NCBI RefSeq assembly: GCF_004348725.1
Contig: NZ_SMKR01000061.1
Coordinates: 1-37,734 of the forward strand
Reading direction: 5' to 3'
DNA length: 37,734 nucleotides
Origin: Kribbella turkmenica
GTDB lineage: Bacteria > Actinomycetota > Actinomycetes > Propionibacteriales > Kribbellaceae
This document shows, one piece after another, positions 1 through 7,821 of this stretch. Each line of letters begins with the position of its first letter. Position 1 is the first letter of the stretch. Both the position numbers and the translations under genes were made by a program. Under the pieces are notes generated by a model. That model saw only the letters and a list, made by a program, of their open reading frames with translations, searched no databases and was not told the origin of the DNA.

Positions 1-30
1 GCCACCGCCACCGCCACCGCCACCGCCACC
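1..30. repeat. GCCACC hexanucleotide tandem repeat
   Basis: Five exact tandem copies of GCCACC start at the window edge and encode the end of a poly-glycine run (minus strand GGTGGC) in the TrbL-like gene. The repeat may continue outside the window. A 6-nt unit keeps the frame, so copy-number change would alter only the length of the Gly tail. Confidence 0.85.
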
Positions 31-1476
31 GGAGCCTCCGTCCATGGCGTCGTTGTCGAAGGACTCGGAGGCAGCCATCTGGCCGGCTTCCTTGGTCTTG
101 TCGACACCCATCTTCACCGCGACCACGGCAGCTGCCGCCGGGCCGGCCGCCGCTGCGGCACCACCGCCGGCCGCGGCGGCGCCACCGGCCGCGGCTCCTC
201 CACCACCGGCACCACCAGCGGCCGCAGCACCGCCGCCACCGCCACCGCCTGCCGCGGCGGCACTGCCTCCGCCTCCGCCGCCACCACCTGCGGCGCCGGC
301 CTGACCACCGCCACCTCCGGCTCCACCACCACCGCCGGCGCCGGAGCCGCTCGGGCTCTGCTGCTGGCCGGCCCGGCCGACGTTGCGGGCGCCGGTCGGG
401 CCCTGGCCGCCGCCGTCACCACCACCCTGGTCGGCTCCTTGCTGGACCTTGTCGGCCAGCTTGTCCATTCCGGTCATCTTGGCCGCGAGCATGCCCGCAC
501 CCGCTCCGCCGGCGGTCGCGGCGACCATCGGGACGAGGAAGCGCATCAGCGCCGGCAGCGCGAACAGCGCGAGCACCAGCATGGTGAGACCGGTGACCAT
601 GTTCATCACCTGGACCCCGACCGAATCGCCGGAGTTCCCGAAGTTCAGGCCCTCGCCGTTGTTCGAGGTGAGCCTGATCGCGGTCGCGTAGACGATCGCG
701 GCCACCGGTTTGTAGAGGATGAAGGCGAACAGCCAGGCGACGATCCGCTTGAACCAGGTCCGGCCCATCTCGGTGTTGGTCGCCGCGGCCGCGATCGGCA
801 GCACGCCGAGCAGCAGGATCAGCATCGCGCTGCGGACCACCATCAACACGATCTGGATGACCCCGGCGATGATCGTCAGGATGCCGATCGTGATGGCCAG
901 GCCGATGCCGATCGGCCCCACGGTCGCGGACAGCCCGATCATCGCCGTCATCGTCTCGCCGAAGCCGGTCCCGCCGCCGGTGTTCCCCATGCCGCAGCGC
1001 CAGCCTTCGCCGCTGTCGCTGAGTGCGGTGGTCACGATGCAGTCGGAGAACTTGTCGCCGAACTCGATCAGAGCCTGCGCGACGGCCACCGACAGCAGCG
1101 ACGCGATCGCCAGCGTGAGCAGCGAGCGGAGGATGTCCCGGGCCGCGTCACCGCGGTGGCTCCAGGCCATGTGCATGCCGCCGACCAGCAGCCCGATCAT
1201 CGCGATGAATGCGGCGATGTACTGCGTGTGCGCCCAGACCCAGCCGACGGTGTCGTTGGCCGGCTGCCCCGTCGTCATGCTGCCGACGTCGGGCGTGTCG
1301 ACGTACACCCAGAAGGTGCCGATGGTGCCCATCACGAGCGTCACGGCCTTGGCGACGGCCTCGAGAATCGGTTCGAAGATCAACTCGATCAGTCCTTCGA
1401 CCACAGGAGCGAGAGCCGCGCTGACGATGGACGTCAGGCATTCCAGCCAGCCGTCGCTGCATCCGAGCGCGATCAT
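1..1476 (-). CDS. TrbL/VirB6-like polytopic membrane protein with Gly/Ala-rich tail (3' end off window)
   Basis: The start is ATG at 1476, two bases after the stop of the upstream paralogue; 492 codons are visible and the frame is open at the left edge. Roughly residues 1-300 hold several hydrophobic segments (for example YIAAFIAMIGLLVGG, LAIASLLSVAVAQALIEF, GIGLAITIGILTIIAGVIQ and MLVLALFALPALMRFLVP). After them comes a very long Gly/Ala/Gln low-complexity tail ending in a pure Gly run at the window edge. The N-terminus MIALGC and the motifs DTPDV, SHRG..(R)DIL(R/K)SLLT and AAATNTEMG..WFKR(I/A)VAWL are shared with the next gene, so the two are tandem paralogues. Polytopic proteins of this design are the VirB6/TrbL channel subunits of type IV secretion systems; that assignment rests on topology and neighbours. 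The first gene of the operon is at 4205. Confidence 0.7.
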   Translation of the reverse strand, partial: MIALGCSDGWLECLTSIVSAALAPVVEGLIELIFEPILEAVAKAVTLVMGTIGTFWVYVDTPDVGSMTTGQPANDTVGWVWAHTQYIAAFIAMIGLLVGGMHMAWSHRGDAARDILRSLLTLAIASLLSVAVAQALIEFGDKFSDCIVTTALSDSGEGWRCGMGNTGGGTGFGETMTAMIGLSATVGPIGIGLAITIGILTIIAGVIQIVLMVVRSAMLILLLGVLPIAAAATNTEMGRTWFKRIVAWLFAFILYKPVAAIVYATAIRLTSNNGEGLNFGNSGDSVGVQVMNMVTGLTMLVLALFALPALMRFLVPMVAATAGGAGAGMLAAKMTGMDKLADKVQQGADQGGGDGGGQGPTGARNVGRAGQQQSPSGSGAGGGGGAGGGGGQAGAAGGGGGGGGSAAAAGGGGGGGAAAAGGAGGGGAAAGGAAAAGGGAAAAAGPAAAAVVAVKMGVDKTKEAGQMAASESFDNDAMDGGSGGGGGGGGGG

Positions 1477-1477
1477 G

Positions 1478-2380
1478 TCAGGACGTCCTCGGTGAGACGA
1501 ACCGGAGGATGGCGGGGAGCGAGACCACCGCGATGATCATCATCGTCACGCCCATGACGACCTTGAGCGTCTGCGGCGTACCCTCCGGCGCGCCCTCGGG
1601 CGTCGCCGGACTCGCCATCAGCTTGATCGCGGTCGCGTAGATCAGCGCCGCCACCGGTTTGTAGATGATGAACCCGGCCAGCCAGGCCACCGCCCGCTTG
1701 AACCACATCATGCCCATCTCGGTGTTGGTCGCGGCCGCCGTCAGCGGGAGTACGCCGACCAGCAGCACGAGCATGCCGTAGCGGACGATCATCAACCCGA
1801 GCTGGATGATCGCGGTGACCACCATCAGGATGCCGACGAAGATCACCAGCGCCACGCCGAGCGTCTCACCGGGATCCTTGAGCGGATCGATCATCAGATC
1901 GGCCAGTTTGCCCGCGAAACCGCTGTCGTCCGCGCCGAGCGCCTCGCCGATGATCCACGAGGAGAACTGGTCCGCGGCCTGGATCAGCGTGGCGGCGAAG
2001 ACGGCGCCGGCGCTGGAGACGACCACCATCGTGAGCAGCGACTTGAGGATGTCGCGCAACGGCTCGCCGCGGTGTGAGATCGCCATCTGGATGCCGCCGA
2101 CGATCACCGCGATGGCGGCCGCCGTCCCCAGGATGTAGTTGGTGTGCACCTGGATGAAGCCGACGGCCCCGTTGTTGGACACGTCCGGGGTGTCGATCCA
2201 GATCCAGAGGAAGCCGACGGCCTCCATCACCATCTTGACGGCCTCGACCACCACCGCCCGGATGGCGTCGAAGATGACGTCGAAGAAAGTCCCGAAGGCG
2301 GCTTCGACGGCGTCACCGAGGAACTGCTCGACGCAGTCGTCCCAGTCCCAGGGCGCCCAGGAACAGCCCAGGGCGATCAT
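1478..2380 (-). CDS. TrbL/VirB6-like polytopic membrane protein
   Basis: 300 aa. I chose ATG 2380 because it overlaps the upstream stop by one base (TGATG) and gives the same MIALGC N-terminus as the downstream paralogue; the open frame extends further upstream without a plausible start. An amphipathic N-terminal region (residues 1-60) precedes at least five hydrophobic segments, including YILGTAAAIAVIVGGIQM, LGVALVIFVGILMVVTAII and LKVVMGVTMMIIAVVSLPAI. Unlike its paralogue it ends without a Gly-rich tail (FVSPRTS). It sits in a tightly packed minus-strand operon (4205 to the left edge) with other small envelope proteins. A role as an inner-membrane channel component of a type IV secretion-like apparatus is inferred. 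Confidence 0.7.
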   Translation of the reverse strand: MIALGCSWAPWDWDDCVEQFLGDAVEAAFGTFFDVIFDAIRAVVVEAVKMVMEAVGFLWIWIDTPDVSNNGAVGFIQVHTNYILGTAAAIAVIVGGIQMAISHRGEPLRDILKSLLTMVVVSSAGAVFAATLIQAADQFSSWIIGEALGADDSGFAGKLADLMIDPLKDPGETLGVALVIFVGILMVVTAIIQLGLMIVRYGMLVLLVGVLPLTAAATNTEMGMMWFKRAVAWLAGFIIYKPVAALIYATAIKLMASPATPEGAPEGTPQTLKVVMGVTMMIIAVVSLPAILRFVSPRTS

Positions 2381-3225
2381 CACGCGCCCCTGAAGCGGAT
2401 GTAGCCGTCGAGCGACCGCAGCACGTCCGGCTGCACGCTGCCGTTGAAGCTGCCGTCCTCCTGCAGCACGATCCGCCAGTCGCCGCGGGACCATGTCAGC
2501 GTCACCGGCAGCGCCGCGATCTTCTGGCTGTCCAGCCGGACGGCGATGTAGACGATGGCGCGATCCTTCGTGTAGTCGATCACCTTGAAGCCGGTGAACT
2601 GCGAGGCGTCGCCCTCGTTGCGGGGGGTTCGGGTGACCCGGGCCTCACTGATGGCCCGATTCCGGCCCGGGCCGGGCGCGATCCGGGCGGCCAGGACGCG
2701 GTCGGTCAGCTCCGGGTTGCGGATCTGGCCCAGGGTGACCATCGCCGCGAGGACGGCGCCGGTCGGGGAGTGGGCGAAACAGGAGAGCACACCGGACTCG
2801 TCCGTGACGGCCGGACCACCCTCCTGCTGGAGCGGAATGAGCATGTTCGCCTCGAACTGCCAGGTCACCCCCGACGGTGCCACCCGTGGGCGTCCCTGGT
2901 CCGGGTTCTTGGTGTAGCAGCCACCGCGACCGGACGCCGGCGGTCCGGACGGTGTGGACGTGGGCGTTGGTTCGTCCGTGGGCGTGGCGGGCGGCACGGT
3001 CGGTTCGCCGGTGGGTTGTTCGGTCGGTTCGACGACGCTCGGCGAGGCCGTCGGCTGGGTGGCCGGCGTCCCCGGGTCCCGGGCGAAGAACCAGACCAGC
3101 AGGCAGACGACCACGGCTCCGACGACGATCGCCGAGGCGACGAAACCTCGCTCCTGCCAGAGCCCGGGCGCCTCACCCCCGGCGTCGTCGTCCTTGGAGC
3201 CGGAGTCTCCGCTGAACAGACCCAC
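2380..3225 (-). CDS. Single-pass membrane protein with Pro/Thr linker and extracytoplasmic domain
   Basis: 281 aa. An acidic N-terminus (about 25 residues) is followed by one membrane helix (FVASAIVVGAVVVCLLVWFF, about residues 29-48). A Pro/Thr/Glu-rich linker of about 50 residues comes next, then a folded C-terminal domain of about 180 residues beginning near GGCYTKNPDQGRPRVAP and containing ITLG-type and TWSRGDWRIVLQ segments. This is the architecture of VirB8/TcpC-like periplasmic subunits of type IV secretion systems, whose C-terminal domain has an NTF2-like fold. I cannot confirm the fold from sequence alone. The stop overlaps the next gene's ATG by one base, so the two are probably co-translated. 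Confidence 0.6.
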   Translation of the reverse strand: MGLFSGDSGSKDDDAGGEAPGLWQERGFVASAIVVGAVVVCLLVWFFARDPGTPATQPTASPSVVEPTEQPTGEPTVPPATPTDEPTPTSTPSGPPASGRGGCYTKNPDQGRPRVAPSGVTWQFEANMLIPLQQEGGPAVTDESGVLSCFAHSPTGAVLAAMVTLGQIRNPELTDRVLAARIAPGPGRNRAISEARVTRTPRNEGDASQFTGFKVIDYTKDRAIVYIAVRLDSQKIAALPVTLTWSRGDWRIVLQEDGSFNGSVQPDVLRSLDGYIRFRGA

Positions 3226-3278
3226 GGGCGATCAGGCTCCGGCTGCGTGCGTCTCGGGGCGGTCGCAACAGCCTCGGA

Positions 3279-3566
3279 TCACGTCAGGCCGTTCACGAGC
3301 ATCGAGGCGGAACCGATCACGATGCAGGCCGCGAGGACCCAGCCGAGCCGGGCCGCGTGCTCACCGCCCTCGCCGCGCCGCTGGCCGACGGCCATCATCG
3401 CGCCGGCGATCACGACACCGAGCAGGCAGATGCTGAAGGCGATCCAGGTCACCCAGCCGATCACCTTGTTGAACTGCTCGGAACCGGGAGGCGCCTGGCC
3501 GGTGCCCGGGTCGTCGACGAGCGGAAGCACGCTCGCGGCCTCCGAGATCAGATGTGCCAACATCAT
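3279..3566 (-). CDS. Small two-helix membrane protein, VirB2/pilin-like
   Basis: 95 aa starting MMLAHL at 3566 or 3563; AAAGG lies about 10 nt upstream of the first ATG. Two hydrophobic helices (VIGWVTWIAFSICLLGVVIAGAMMAVG, about residues 35-61, and LGWVLAACIVIGSASMLVNGL, about 73-93) are separated by a short charged loop (QRRGEGGEH). Size and topology match VirB2/TrbC pilin or PrgI-type subunits in the equivalent operon position of type IV secretion loci. No family motif is decisive, so the function is inferred from context. It lies 15 nt after the P-loop-like gene and 53 nt before the single-pass gene. Confidence 0.6.
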   Translation of the reverse strand: MMLAHLISEAASVLPLVDDPGTGQAPPGSEQFNKVIGWVTWIAFSICLLGVVIAGAMMAVGQRRGEGGEHAARLGWVLAACIVIGSASMLVNGLT

Positions 3567-3581
3567 CGCGGTATATGCCTT

Positions 3582-4205
3582 TCAGTACGGGGCGGGGTAG
3601 TCCGCTGGGTTTGACGCGCGCAGAGCGTAGATGGATTCAAGGACTTCGAAAACCTCGTCGGGGGTGTTGTCAGGGGTGGGTGCCTCCCCTCGGCGCCACT
3701 CCTCGATCCACGGGACGTCCCACACCCTCGGCACACCACCGCCGACGATGTCGGCGAAGTCGTCGAGGACACGGGGCAGCCGGCCGGGCGCGTCCGCGAT
3801 CAGCACGAGGCCGAGCACGGCGACGCCCTGGACCACTCCCGAGGCCCATTCGATCGCGGCCCGCTGGGCGGCCCGCAGCCCCGAACCACTCGTCCGGGCG
3901 ACCAGGATCACCGGTGTCGGCACCGGTGGCGGCGGGATCGGCCAGCGATGGTTGGCCGCCCGCGTGCCCGGCAGCAGCTGCGCCATCGTCGACTCGCCGG
4001 ACCCACCGTGGACGCCGACCCACCAGAGCGTGTCCGCCGCCGGAATGGCGAACTTGGGGAGTCGCTGGTCCTCGGCCGGCGCGGGAACACCGTGCTGCGG
4101 CGCGGACGGGCCGGGCGGCATCCGGTCGGCAGGCTGCGGCGGGGGACCCGGCGGCTGCGGACCCGGGGTCGGCGATTGCTGCCGAGTCCACGGGTTCTGC
4201 GTCAT
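3582..4205 (-). CDS. P-loop-like protein with degenerate Walker A (GVHGGSGEST)
   Basis: 207 aa; ATG 4205 is preceded by a strong GAGGAGGGGG ribosome-binding site. Residues 1-55 are Pro/Gln-rich and probably disordered. The folded part starts near DTLWWVGVHGGSGESTMAQLLPG, which has the shape of a Walker A loop but with Glu where the Lys should be. A strand such as PVILVARTSGSGL and then VAVLGLVLIADAPGRLP follow, which looks like a SIMIBI/ParA-type fold. Proteins with a G-x-HGG-x-GxST motif occur in actinobacterial type IV secretion-like loci (I recall a DUF6668 family, not verified). First gene of the minus-strand envelope operon. It may bind but not hydrolyse a nucleotide; this is inference. 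Confidence 0.6.
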   Translation of the reverse strand: MTQNPWTRQQSPTPGPQPPGPPPQPADRMPPGPSAPQHGVPAPAEDQRLPKFAIPAADTLWWVGVHGGSGESTMAQLLPGTRAANHRWPIPPPPVPTPVILVARTSGSGLRAAQRAAIEWASGVVQGVAVLGLVLIADAPGRLPRVLDDFADIVGGGVPRVWDVPWIEEWRRGEAPTPDNTPDEVFEVLESIYALRASNPADYPAPY

Positions 4206-4512
4206 GCCCCCTCCTCTCGCGCTGCGTCACAGGCTGTCGCCCACCGTATTCTCTCGCTTTCCGGGTGTACTTTCGTGACCCATCCACAGGCGAGGATGTT
4301 TCTACCCCCTTGTCGGGGTCAGTCGAGCCACAGGCTCGCGTCGTCGGGCCTGCCAGGGCTACCGGCCTGCCGTTGGTGCGGTGGACATGCTAGTGGTCTA
4401 CTTTGCCGGTGACTCGGGCGGTGGCTCGCCGACACAGCGGTCTGGACCATTACGACCGGATGTGACCGGAGCGAACGAATGAGGAGTCGAGTGGCGGGAA
4501 TGAGAGGTCGGC
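4206..4512. promoter_or_regulatory. Divergent intergenic region between secretion-like operon and beta-propeller gene
   Basis: 307 bp with no gene that I can support. It must hold the promoters for both divergent transcription units. CACAGGC occurs three times (near 4226, 4283 and 4329). No convincing -35/-10 pair stands out on either strand. Strong ribosome-binding sites lie at both ends (GAGGAGGGGG for the minus gene, GAGAGG for the plus gene). Confidence 0.4.
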
Positions 4513-5928
4513 GTGGCTGAGAAGATCCCGTCCTGGCCCAAGGTGACGATCCGGCTGTACGACGACCACAACGCCGAGGTGAAGATCGCCGGCCGCAGCC
4601 ACCCGGTCAACCATCACGACCCGCGACAGGCGGCGATCGCGCTGGTGAGCGAGCGGGCCGGGCAGCTCGGCCGCCCGGTGAAGGCGACCGCGGTCGAGTC
4701 CGACGGCGCCTCCTGGCCGCTGATCATCCATCCGGACGGCCGGGTCGAGGCCGTCGACGTGGACAGCAAGGGCCGCTCGGGCTCCGGCGCCAAGCCGATC
4801 TGGCCGATCGTCCTGGCCGCGGCCGTGGCCTGTGCCCTGATCATCGGGACCGTGCTGTACGTCGCCGTGTTCAGCAAGCTCGGTGACGGCGTACCCAAGG
4901 CGACGGAGTCGCCGAAACTACCGGCGCTGCCCGAGCCGACCGTCGGTCCGGACCAGTTCGCCGCCCGGCCGGCCCCTCCCGGCTGGTCCACCAAGGCGGC
5001 CTGGACGGTCGACATCGCCGAGAACACCAAACCGGCGGTGAAGCCGGACGGAACCGAGGTCGCCGTACTGACGCCGGACCAGAAGCTCGCGGTGTTCGAC
5101 GCCAACGGCAAGGTGCTCTGGCAGGACAAGGTGCCGAAGGATGCCAAGAGCCCGGTCTACACCACGATCGACTCCGAGCCGGTGCTCGCGGTCGCGACGC
5201 CGGACACGTTGTACTACTGGGCCGGTGACGGCGCCCTCCCGGAAGAGGTCGAGCTGCCGAACTCGGCCGATGTGCAGTTCTTCGGTACGTCGCCGCTGGT
5301 CCAGCTGGGGTCCGACGCCGGCGCGGCCGTCGTGTCCGGTGGCGAGCTCAAGGCGGTACCGAACCAGCCGCGGTTGTCCACCATCCTGCTCGCCGAGGGC
5401 GACAAGGCACTGATGGCCCGGTACGGCGGACCGCTGTACTGGAGCCGGCCAGGCAAGGATCGGCAGGAGCTCGCACTCAAGCCGCCGACCGGCCTGAAGG
5501 ACGTCGACCACGTGGTGGCCGCGAGCCCGGGCTTCGCGCTGGTGCTGTGGAAGACCAAGATTGCGGACATCGTGACCCCCGCCGTGCACTCGAGCGCCGA
5601 CGGCTCCGTCGTCGCCACCTGCAAACCGACCAAGAAGAACGCGGCCGACCGGTGGCAGTGGGTCCCGGACACCTCCCGCAAGGTCGCGGCGTGGGGTGAG
5701 TGCCTGATCAACTTCACCGCCGGGACGACGTTCACGAGCCCGGGGTTCGAGCCGCTGTCGATCACCGGGACGACGATCTTCGGGACCCTCGACCAGGACC
5801 TGGTCGCGACCGCGCCGGGTCGTCCGGCACACACGCTGCCGAAGAACTCAGCGCGTCCGTGGGGCCTGGCCGGCGGTCACGCGATCGTCGTCCACAACTC
5901 CGTCCTCTACGCCCTGGACAAGCCGTGA
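4513..5928 (+). CDS. Membrane-anchored beta-propeller-like protein
   Basis: 471 aa; GTG start at 4513, with AGAGG 7 nt upstream. Residues 1-95 form a cytoplasmic alpha/beta domain (KVTIRLYDDHNAEVKIAGRSHPV, LIIHPDGRVEAVDV). One helix (IWPIVLAAAVACALIIGTVLYVAVF, about 96-120) follows, then a Pro-rich spacer and a beta-rich extracytoplasmic region of about 330 residues. Repeating blade-like strands in that region (EVAVLTPDQKLAVFDANGKVLWQDKVP, TLYYWAGDGA, HAIVVHNSVLYALDKP) resemble PQQ/WD-type propellers. It is divergent from the secretion-like operon and overlaps the next gene by 4 nt. A structural or sensing role in the same apparatus is inferred; the catalytic function is unknown. Confidence 0.65.
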   Translation: MAEKIPSWPKVTIRLYDDHNAEVKIAGRSHPVNHHDPRQAAIALVSERAGQLGRPVKATAVESDGASWPLIIHPDGRVEAVDVDSKGRSGSGAKPIWPIVLAAAVACALIIGTVLYVAVFSKLGDGVPKATESPKLPALPEPTVGPDQFAARPAPPGWSTKAAWTVDIAENTKPAVKPDGTEVAVLTPDQKLAVFDANGKVLWQDKVPKDAKSPVYTTIDSEPVLAVATPDTLYYWAGDGALPEEVELPNSADVQFFGTSPLVQLGSDAGAAVVSGGELKAVPNQPRLSTILLAEGDKALMARYGGPLYWSRPGKDRQELALKPPTGLKDVDHVVAASPGFALVLWKTKIADIVTPAVHSSADGSVVATCKPTKKNAADRWQWVPDTSRKVAAWGECLINFTAGTTFTSPGFEPLSITGTTIFGTLDQDLVATAPGRPAHTLPKNSARPWGLAGGHAIVVHNSVLYALDKP

Positions 5929-6314
5929 CCCCGAGGCGGGCGCAAGCGGAACGGGCCGCCAGGACGGCGCGGCGGTTCCTCGCCGGCGCGCGGGCGCCAG
6001 GGCGGGCCATCCCGGCGGCCGGCGGGCGGACCTCGGGGCGGTTGCTGCCCCAGATGGCCGGCGGGCGGACGTCGGGGCGGTTGCTCCGGGTGGCCGGCGT
6101 GTTGACCGCGCTGCTGCTGGTGCCGTCCGGGGTGGCGGTCGCCGCCGACGATCCGGATCCGGTGCAGTGGCCGACGATCGAGCTACCGACCACCACCGGC
6201 GGCGCGGCCGACCCGGCCCCGATCTCGTGGCCTCCCGTGGACCCACCCGAGGCGAACTCGGGAACTGGCGCCGATCCGCAACCCCAGTCCTGGCCGGCCC
6301 CCGAGCCCGAATGA
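5925..6314 (+). CDS. Small exported Pro-rich protein with internal duplication
   Basis: 129 aa. I chose GTG 5925 because it overlaps the upstream stop in a GTGA junction, which suggests translational coupling; the frame is open further upstream but only inside the previous gene. The N-terminus is strongly basic, with an internally duplicated 13-residue unit (core GGRTSGRLL). A hydrophobic stretch (VAGVLTALLLVPSGVAVAADDP) then looks like a signal peptide core with an A-x-A cleavage site. The mature part is short, acidic and Pro/Trp-rich (PVQWPTIELP, PISWPPVDPP, PQSWPAPEPE: three related PxxWP units). No family recognised. Position suggests a partner of the beta-propeller protein. Confidence 0.5.
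   Translation: MTPRRAQAERAARTARRFLAGARAPGRAIPAAGGRTSGRLLPQMAGGRTSGRLLRVAGVLTALLLVPSGVAVAADDPDPVQWPTIELPTTTGGAADPAPISWPPVDPPEANSGTGADPQPQSWPAPEPE
6017..6085 (+). repeat. 30-nt direct repeat (two copies) inside the small exported protein gene
   Basis: The copies at 6017-6046 and 6056-6085 match at 29 of 30 positions (core GGCGGGCGGAC then C or G, then TCGGGGCGG). They are offset by 39 nt, so the 13-codon unit is duplicated in frame. This looks like a recent tandem duplication. Confidence 0.85.
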
Positions 6315-6328
6315 CACCTGGCACGAGC

Positions 6329-6360
6329 AAGGCCCGCACTCCGAGTGGAGTGCGGGCCTT
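6329..6360. terminator. Bidirectional intrinsic-type terminator
   Basis: A perfect 14-bp stem (AAGGCCCGCACTCC / GGAGTGCGGGCCTT) with a GAGT loop lies between the plus-strand gene ending at 6314 and the minus-strand rplI ending at 6379. The symmetric A/T ends allow termination in both directions. Confidence 0.85.
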
Positions 6361-6378
6361 ACTTACGGACTGCTGAGG

Positions 6379-6825
6379 TCAGCCGGCGGCAACCTCGAGG
6401 CGGACCGTGGCGGCCACCTCCGGGTGCAGCTGGACCGAGACCTGGTGCTTGCCGGTGGTCTTGATCGGCGACGCGATCGCGATCGCGCGCTTCTCGACCA
6501 GCGGACCGCCCGCGGACTTGATCGCACCGGCGATGTCGGCCGGGGTGACCGAGCCGAACAGCCGGCCGGTGTCGCCTGCCTTGACGGCCAGGCTGACGGT
6601 GAGCTGCTCGAGCTGGTTCTTGACCTCGCTCGCGTGCTCCTTGCCCTGGATCGCCCGGGCGTCCCGCGCCCGCTTGATCGACTGGATCTGCTTCTCGGCG
6701 CCGCGGGTCCAGGCGATGGCCAGGCCGCGCGGGACGAGGTAGTTGCGGCCGTAGCCGTCCTTCACCTCGACGATGTCACCGGGGGCTCCGAGGTTCTCGA
6801 CCTCCTGCGCCAGGATGAGCTTCAT
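6379..6825 (-). CDS. rplI: 50S ribosomal protein L9
   Basis: 148 aa, the usual L9 length. The N-terminal domain has the family signature ([34 protein letters not shown], residues 1-34). A long connecting helix (about 41-75) leads to the C-terminal domain ([35 protein letters not shown]). L9 binds 23S rRNA at the base of the L1 stalk. It is the last gene of rpsF-ssb-rpsR-rplI, 14 nt after rpsR and followed by the terminator at 6329-6360. Confidence 0.97.
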   Translation of the reverse strand: MKLILAQEVENLGAPGDIVEVKDGYGRNYLVPRGLAIAWTRGAEKQIQSIKRARDARAIQGKEHASEVKNQLEQLTVSLAVKAGDTGRLFGSVTPADIAGAIKSAGGPLVEKRAIAIASPIKTTGKHQVSVQLHPEVAATVRLEVAAG

Positions 6826-6839
6826 GTGCCGGACCTCCC

Positions 6840-7073
6840 TCAGCGAGCCGTGCTCGTGTACGGCAGCAGCGCCACCTCACGAGCGTTCTTGATAGCGGTG
6901 GCCACGTCGCGCTGGTGCTGCACGCAGTTCCCGGTCACCCGGCGGGCGCGGATCTTCCCGCGGTCCGAGATGAACTTCCGCAGCAGCGCGGTGTCCTTGT
7001 AATCGACGTACGTCGCCTTGTCCTTGCAGAAGCCGCAGACCTTCTTCTTCGGCTTCCGAACGATCTTGGCCAT
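6840..7073 (-). CDS. rpsR: 30S ribosomal protein S18, zinc-binding (C+) form
   Basis: 77 aa with the S18 core [52 protein letters not shown] (residues 13-16) and NCVQH (about 49-53) keep the cysteine and histidine positions of the zinc-ribbon C+ form, matching mycobacterial RpsR1 of the same operon. Actinobacteria often carry a second, cysteine-free S18 under Zur control elsewhere; none is in this window. S18 pairs with S6, encoded at the head of this operon, in the 30S platform. AAGGAAGAG lies about 12 nt before the ATG. Confidence 0.97.
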   Translation of the reverse strand: MAKIVRKPKKKVCGFCKDKATYVDYKDTALLRKFISDRGKIRARRVTGNCVQHQRDVATAIKNAREVALLPYTSTAR

Positions 7074-7098
7074 TGTGGTGCTCTCTTCCTTCCAGAGC

Positions 7099-7114
7099 CC
7101 GGCACAGGTGCCGG
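7099..7114. other. Inverted repeat in the ssb-rpsR gap
   Basis: CCGGCAC-AG-GTGCCGG forms perfect 7-bp arms around 2 nt in the 80-nt gap between ssb (ends 7154) and rpsR (starts 7073). It could be an mRNA hairpin for processing or attenuation, or a protein site. No T-tract follows, so it is unlikely to end transcription. Confidence 0.4.
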
Positions 7115-7153
7115 AATGGTCACTCTTGTCTCGTGGTCACGACCCGGACCGGA

Positions 7154-7729
7154 TCAGAACGGGGGCTCCTCCATCGAGCCGCCGCCGCCCTGACTGGCCC
7201 AGGGGTCGTTCTGCGGAGCGGACTGGCCGCCACCGCCTTGCTGGGGGGTCGCCCAGGGGTCGTTCTGCGGGGCGGCGCCGCCCTGGCCGCCGCCGGCGTG
7301 GCCTCCACCCTGGTTGCCACCGCCACCACCGAAGCCGCCGCCACCTTCGCCGCCGGGCCCGGAGCGCATCGCCCGGGTCACTTTGGCGGTGGCGCTGCGC
7401 AGGCTCGGACCGACCTCGTCCACGTCGATCTCGAAGACCGTGCGCTTGTTGCCCTCACGGTCGTCGTACGAACGGGACTTCAGCCGGCCCTGCACGATCA
7501 CGCGCATGCCGCGCTGGAGCGACTCGGCCACGTTCTCCGCGGCCTGCCGCCAGACCGAACAACTCAGGAACAGCGACTCGCCGTCCTTCCATTCACCGGT
7601 CTGCCGGTCGTACGTCCGCGGCGTCGACGCGATCCGGAAGTTCGCGACGGCGGCACCGGACGGGGTGAACCGAAGCTCCGGATCGTCGACCAGGTTGCCG
7701 ACCAGTGTGACGACGGTTTCGCCTGCCAT
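7154..7729 (-). CDS. ssb: Single-stranded DNA-binding protein
   Basis: 191 aa. The N-terminal OB-fold ([25 protein letters not shown] to about residue 110) includes the family segments [33 protein letters not shown] and [14 protein letters not shown] Gly/Gln/Pro linker with two copies of APQNDPWA follows, and the acidic tip MEEPPF matches the C-terminal peptide that recruits replication and repair partners. Replicative SSB of the rpsF operon, 92 nt after rpsF, with AGGAGGAA before the start. Confidence 0.97.
   Translation of the reverse strand: MAGETVVTLVGNLVDDPELRFTPSGAAVANFRIASTPRTYDRQTGEWKDGESLFLSCSVWRQAAENVAESLQRGMRVIVQGRLKSRSYDDREGNKRTVFEIDVDEVGPSLRSATAKVTRAMRSGPGGEGGGGFGGGGGNQGGGHAGGGQGGAAPQNDPWATPQQGGGGQSAPQNDPWASQGGGGSMEEPPF
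7197..7270 (-). repeat. 20-nt direct repeat in the ssb linker
   Basis: GCCCAGGGGTCGTTCTGCGG occurs exactly at 7197-7216 and 7251-7270, a 54-nt (18-codon) offset. It encodes the two APQNDPWA units of the disordered SSB linker, so the linker has probably grown by in-frame duplication. Confidence 0.9.
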
Positions 7730-7821
7730 TGCCGTTCCTCCTGCTATCGGGTGTGGCTGTGTCTACAGCTATTGGTAGCGGCTGGTGCCGACAGTACCGA
7801 TGCTGCTGACGACCCCAGGGA

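Noticed and set aside
1..300. Dense GCC/CCG repeats at the left edge as a possible CRISPR or mobile-element end
   Set aside because: The repeats are codons of a Gly/Ala-rich protein tail with no spacer structure, and they stay in frame with the TrbL-like gene.
439..1536. Long plus-strand frames (365 and 258 codons) opposite the first TrbL-like gene
   Set aside because: His/Arg/Asp-rich or Ser/Pro/Met-rich with no motif. The minus frame has membrane helices and a clear paralogue.
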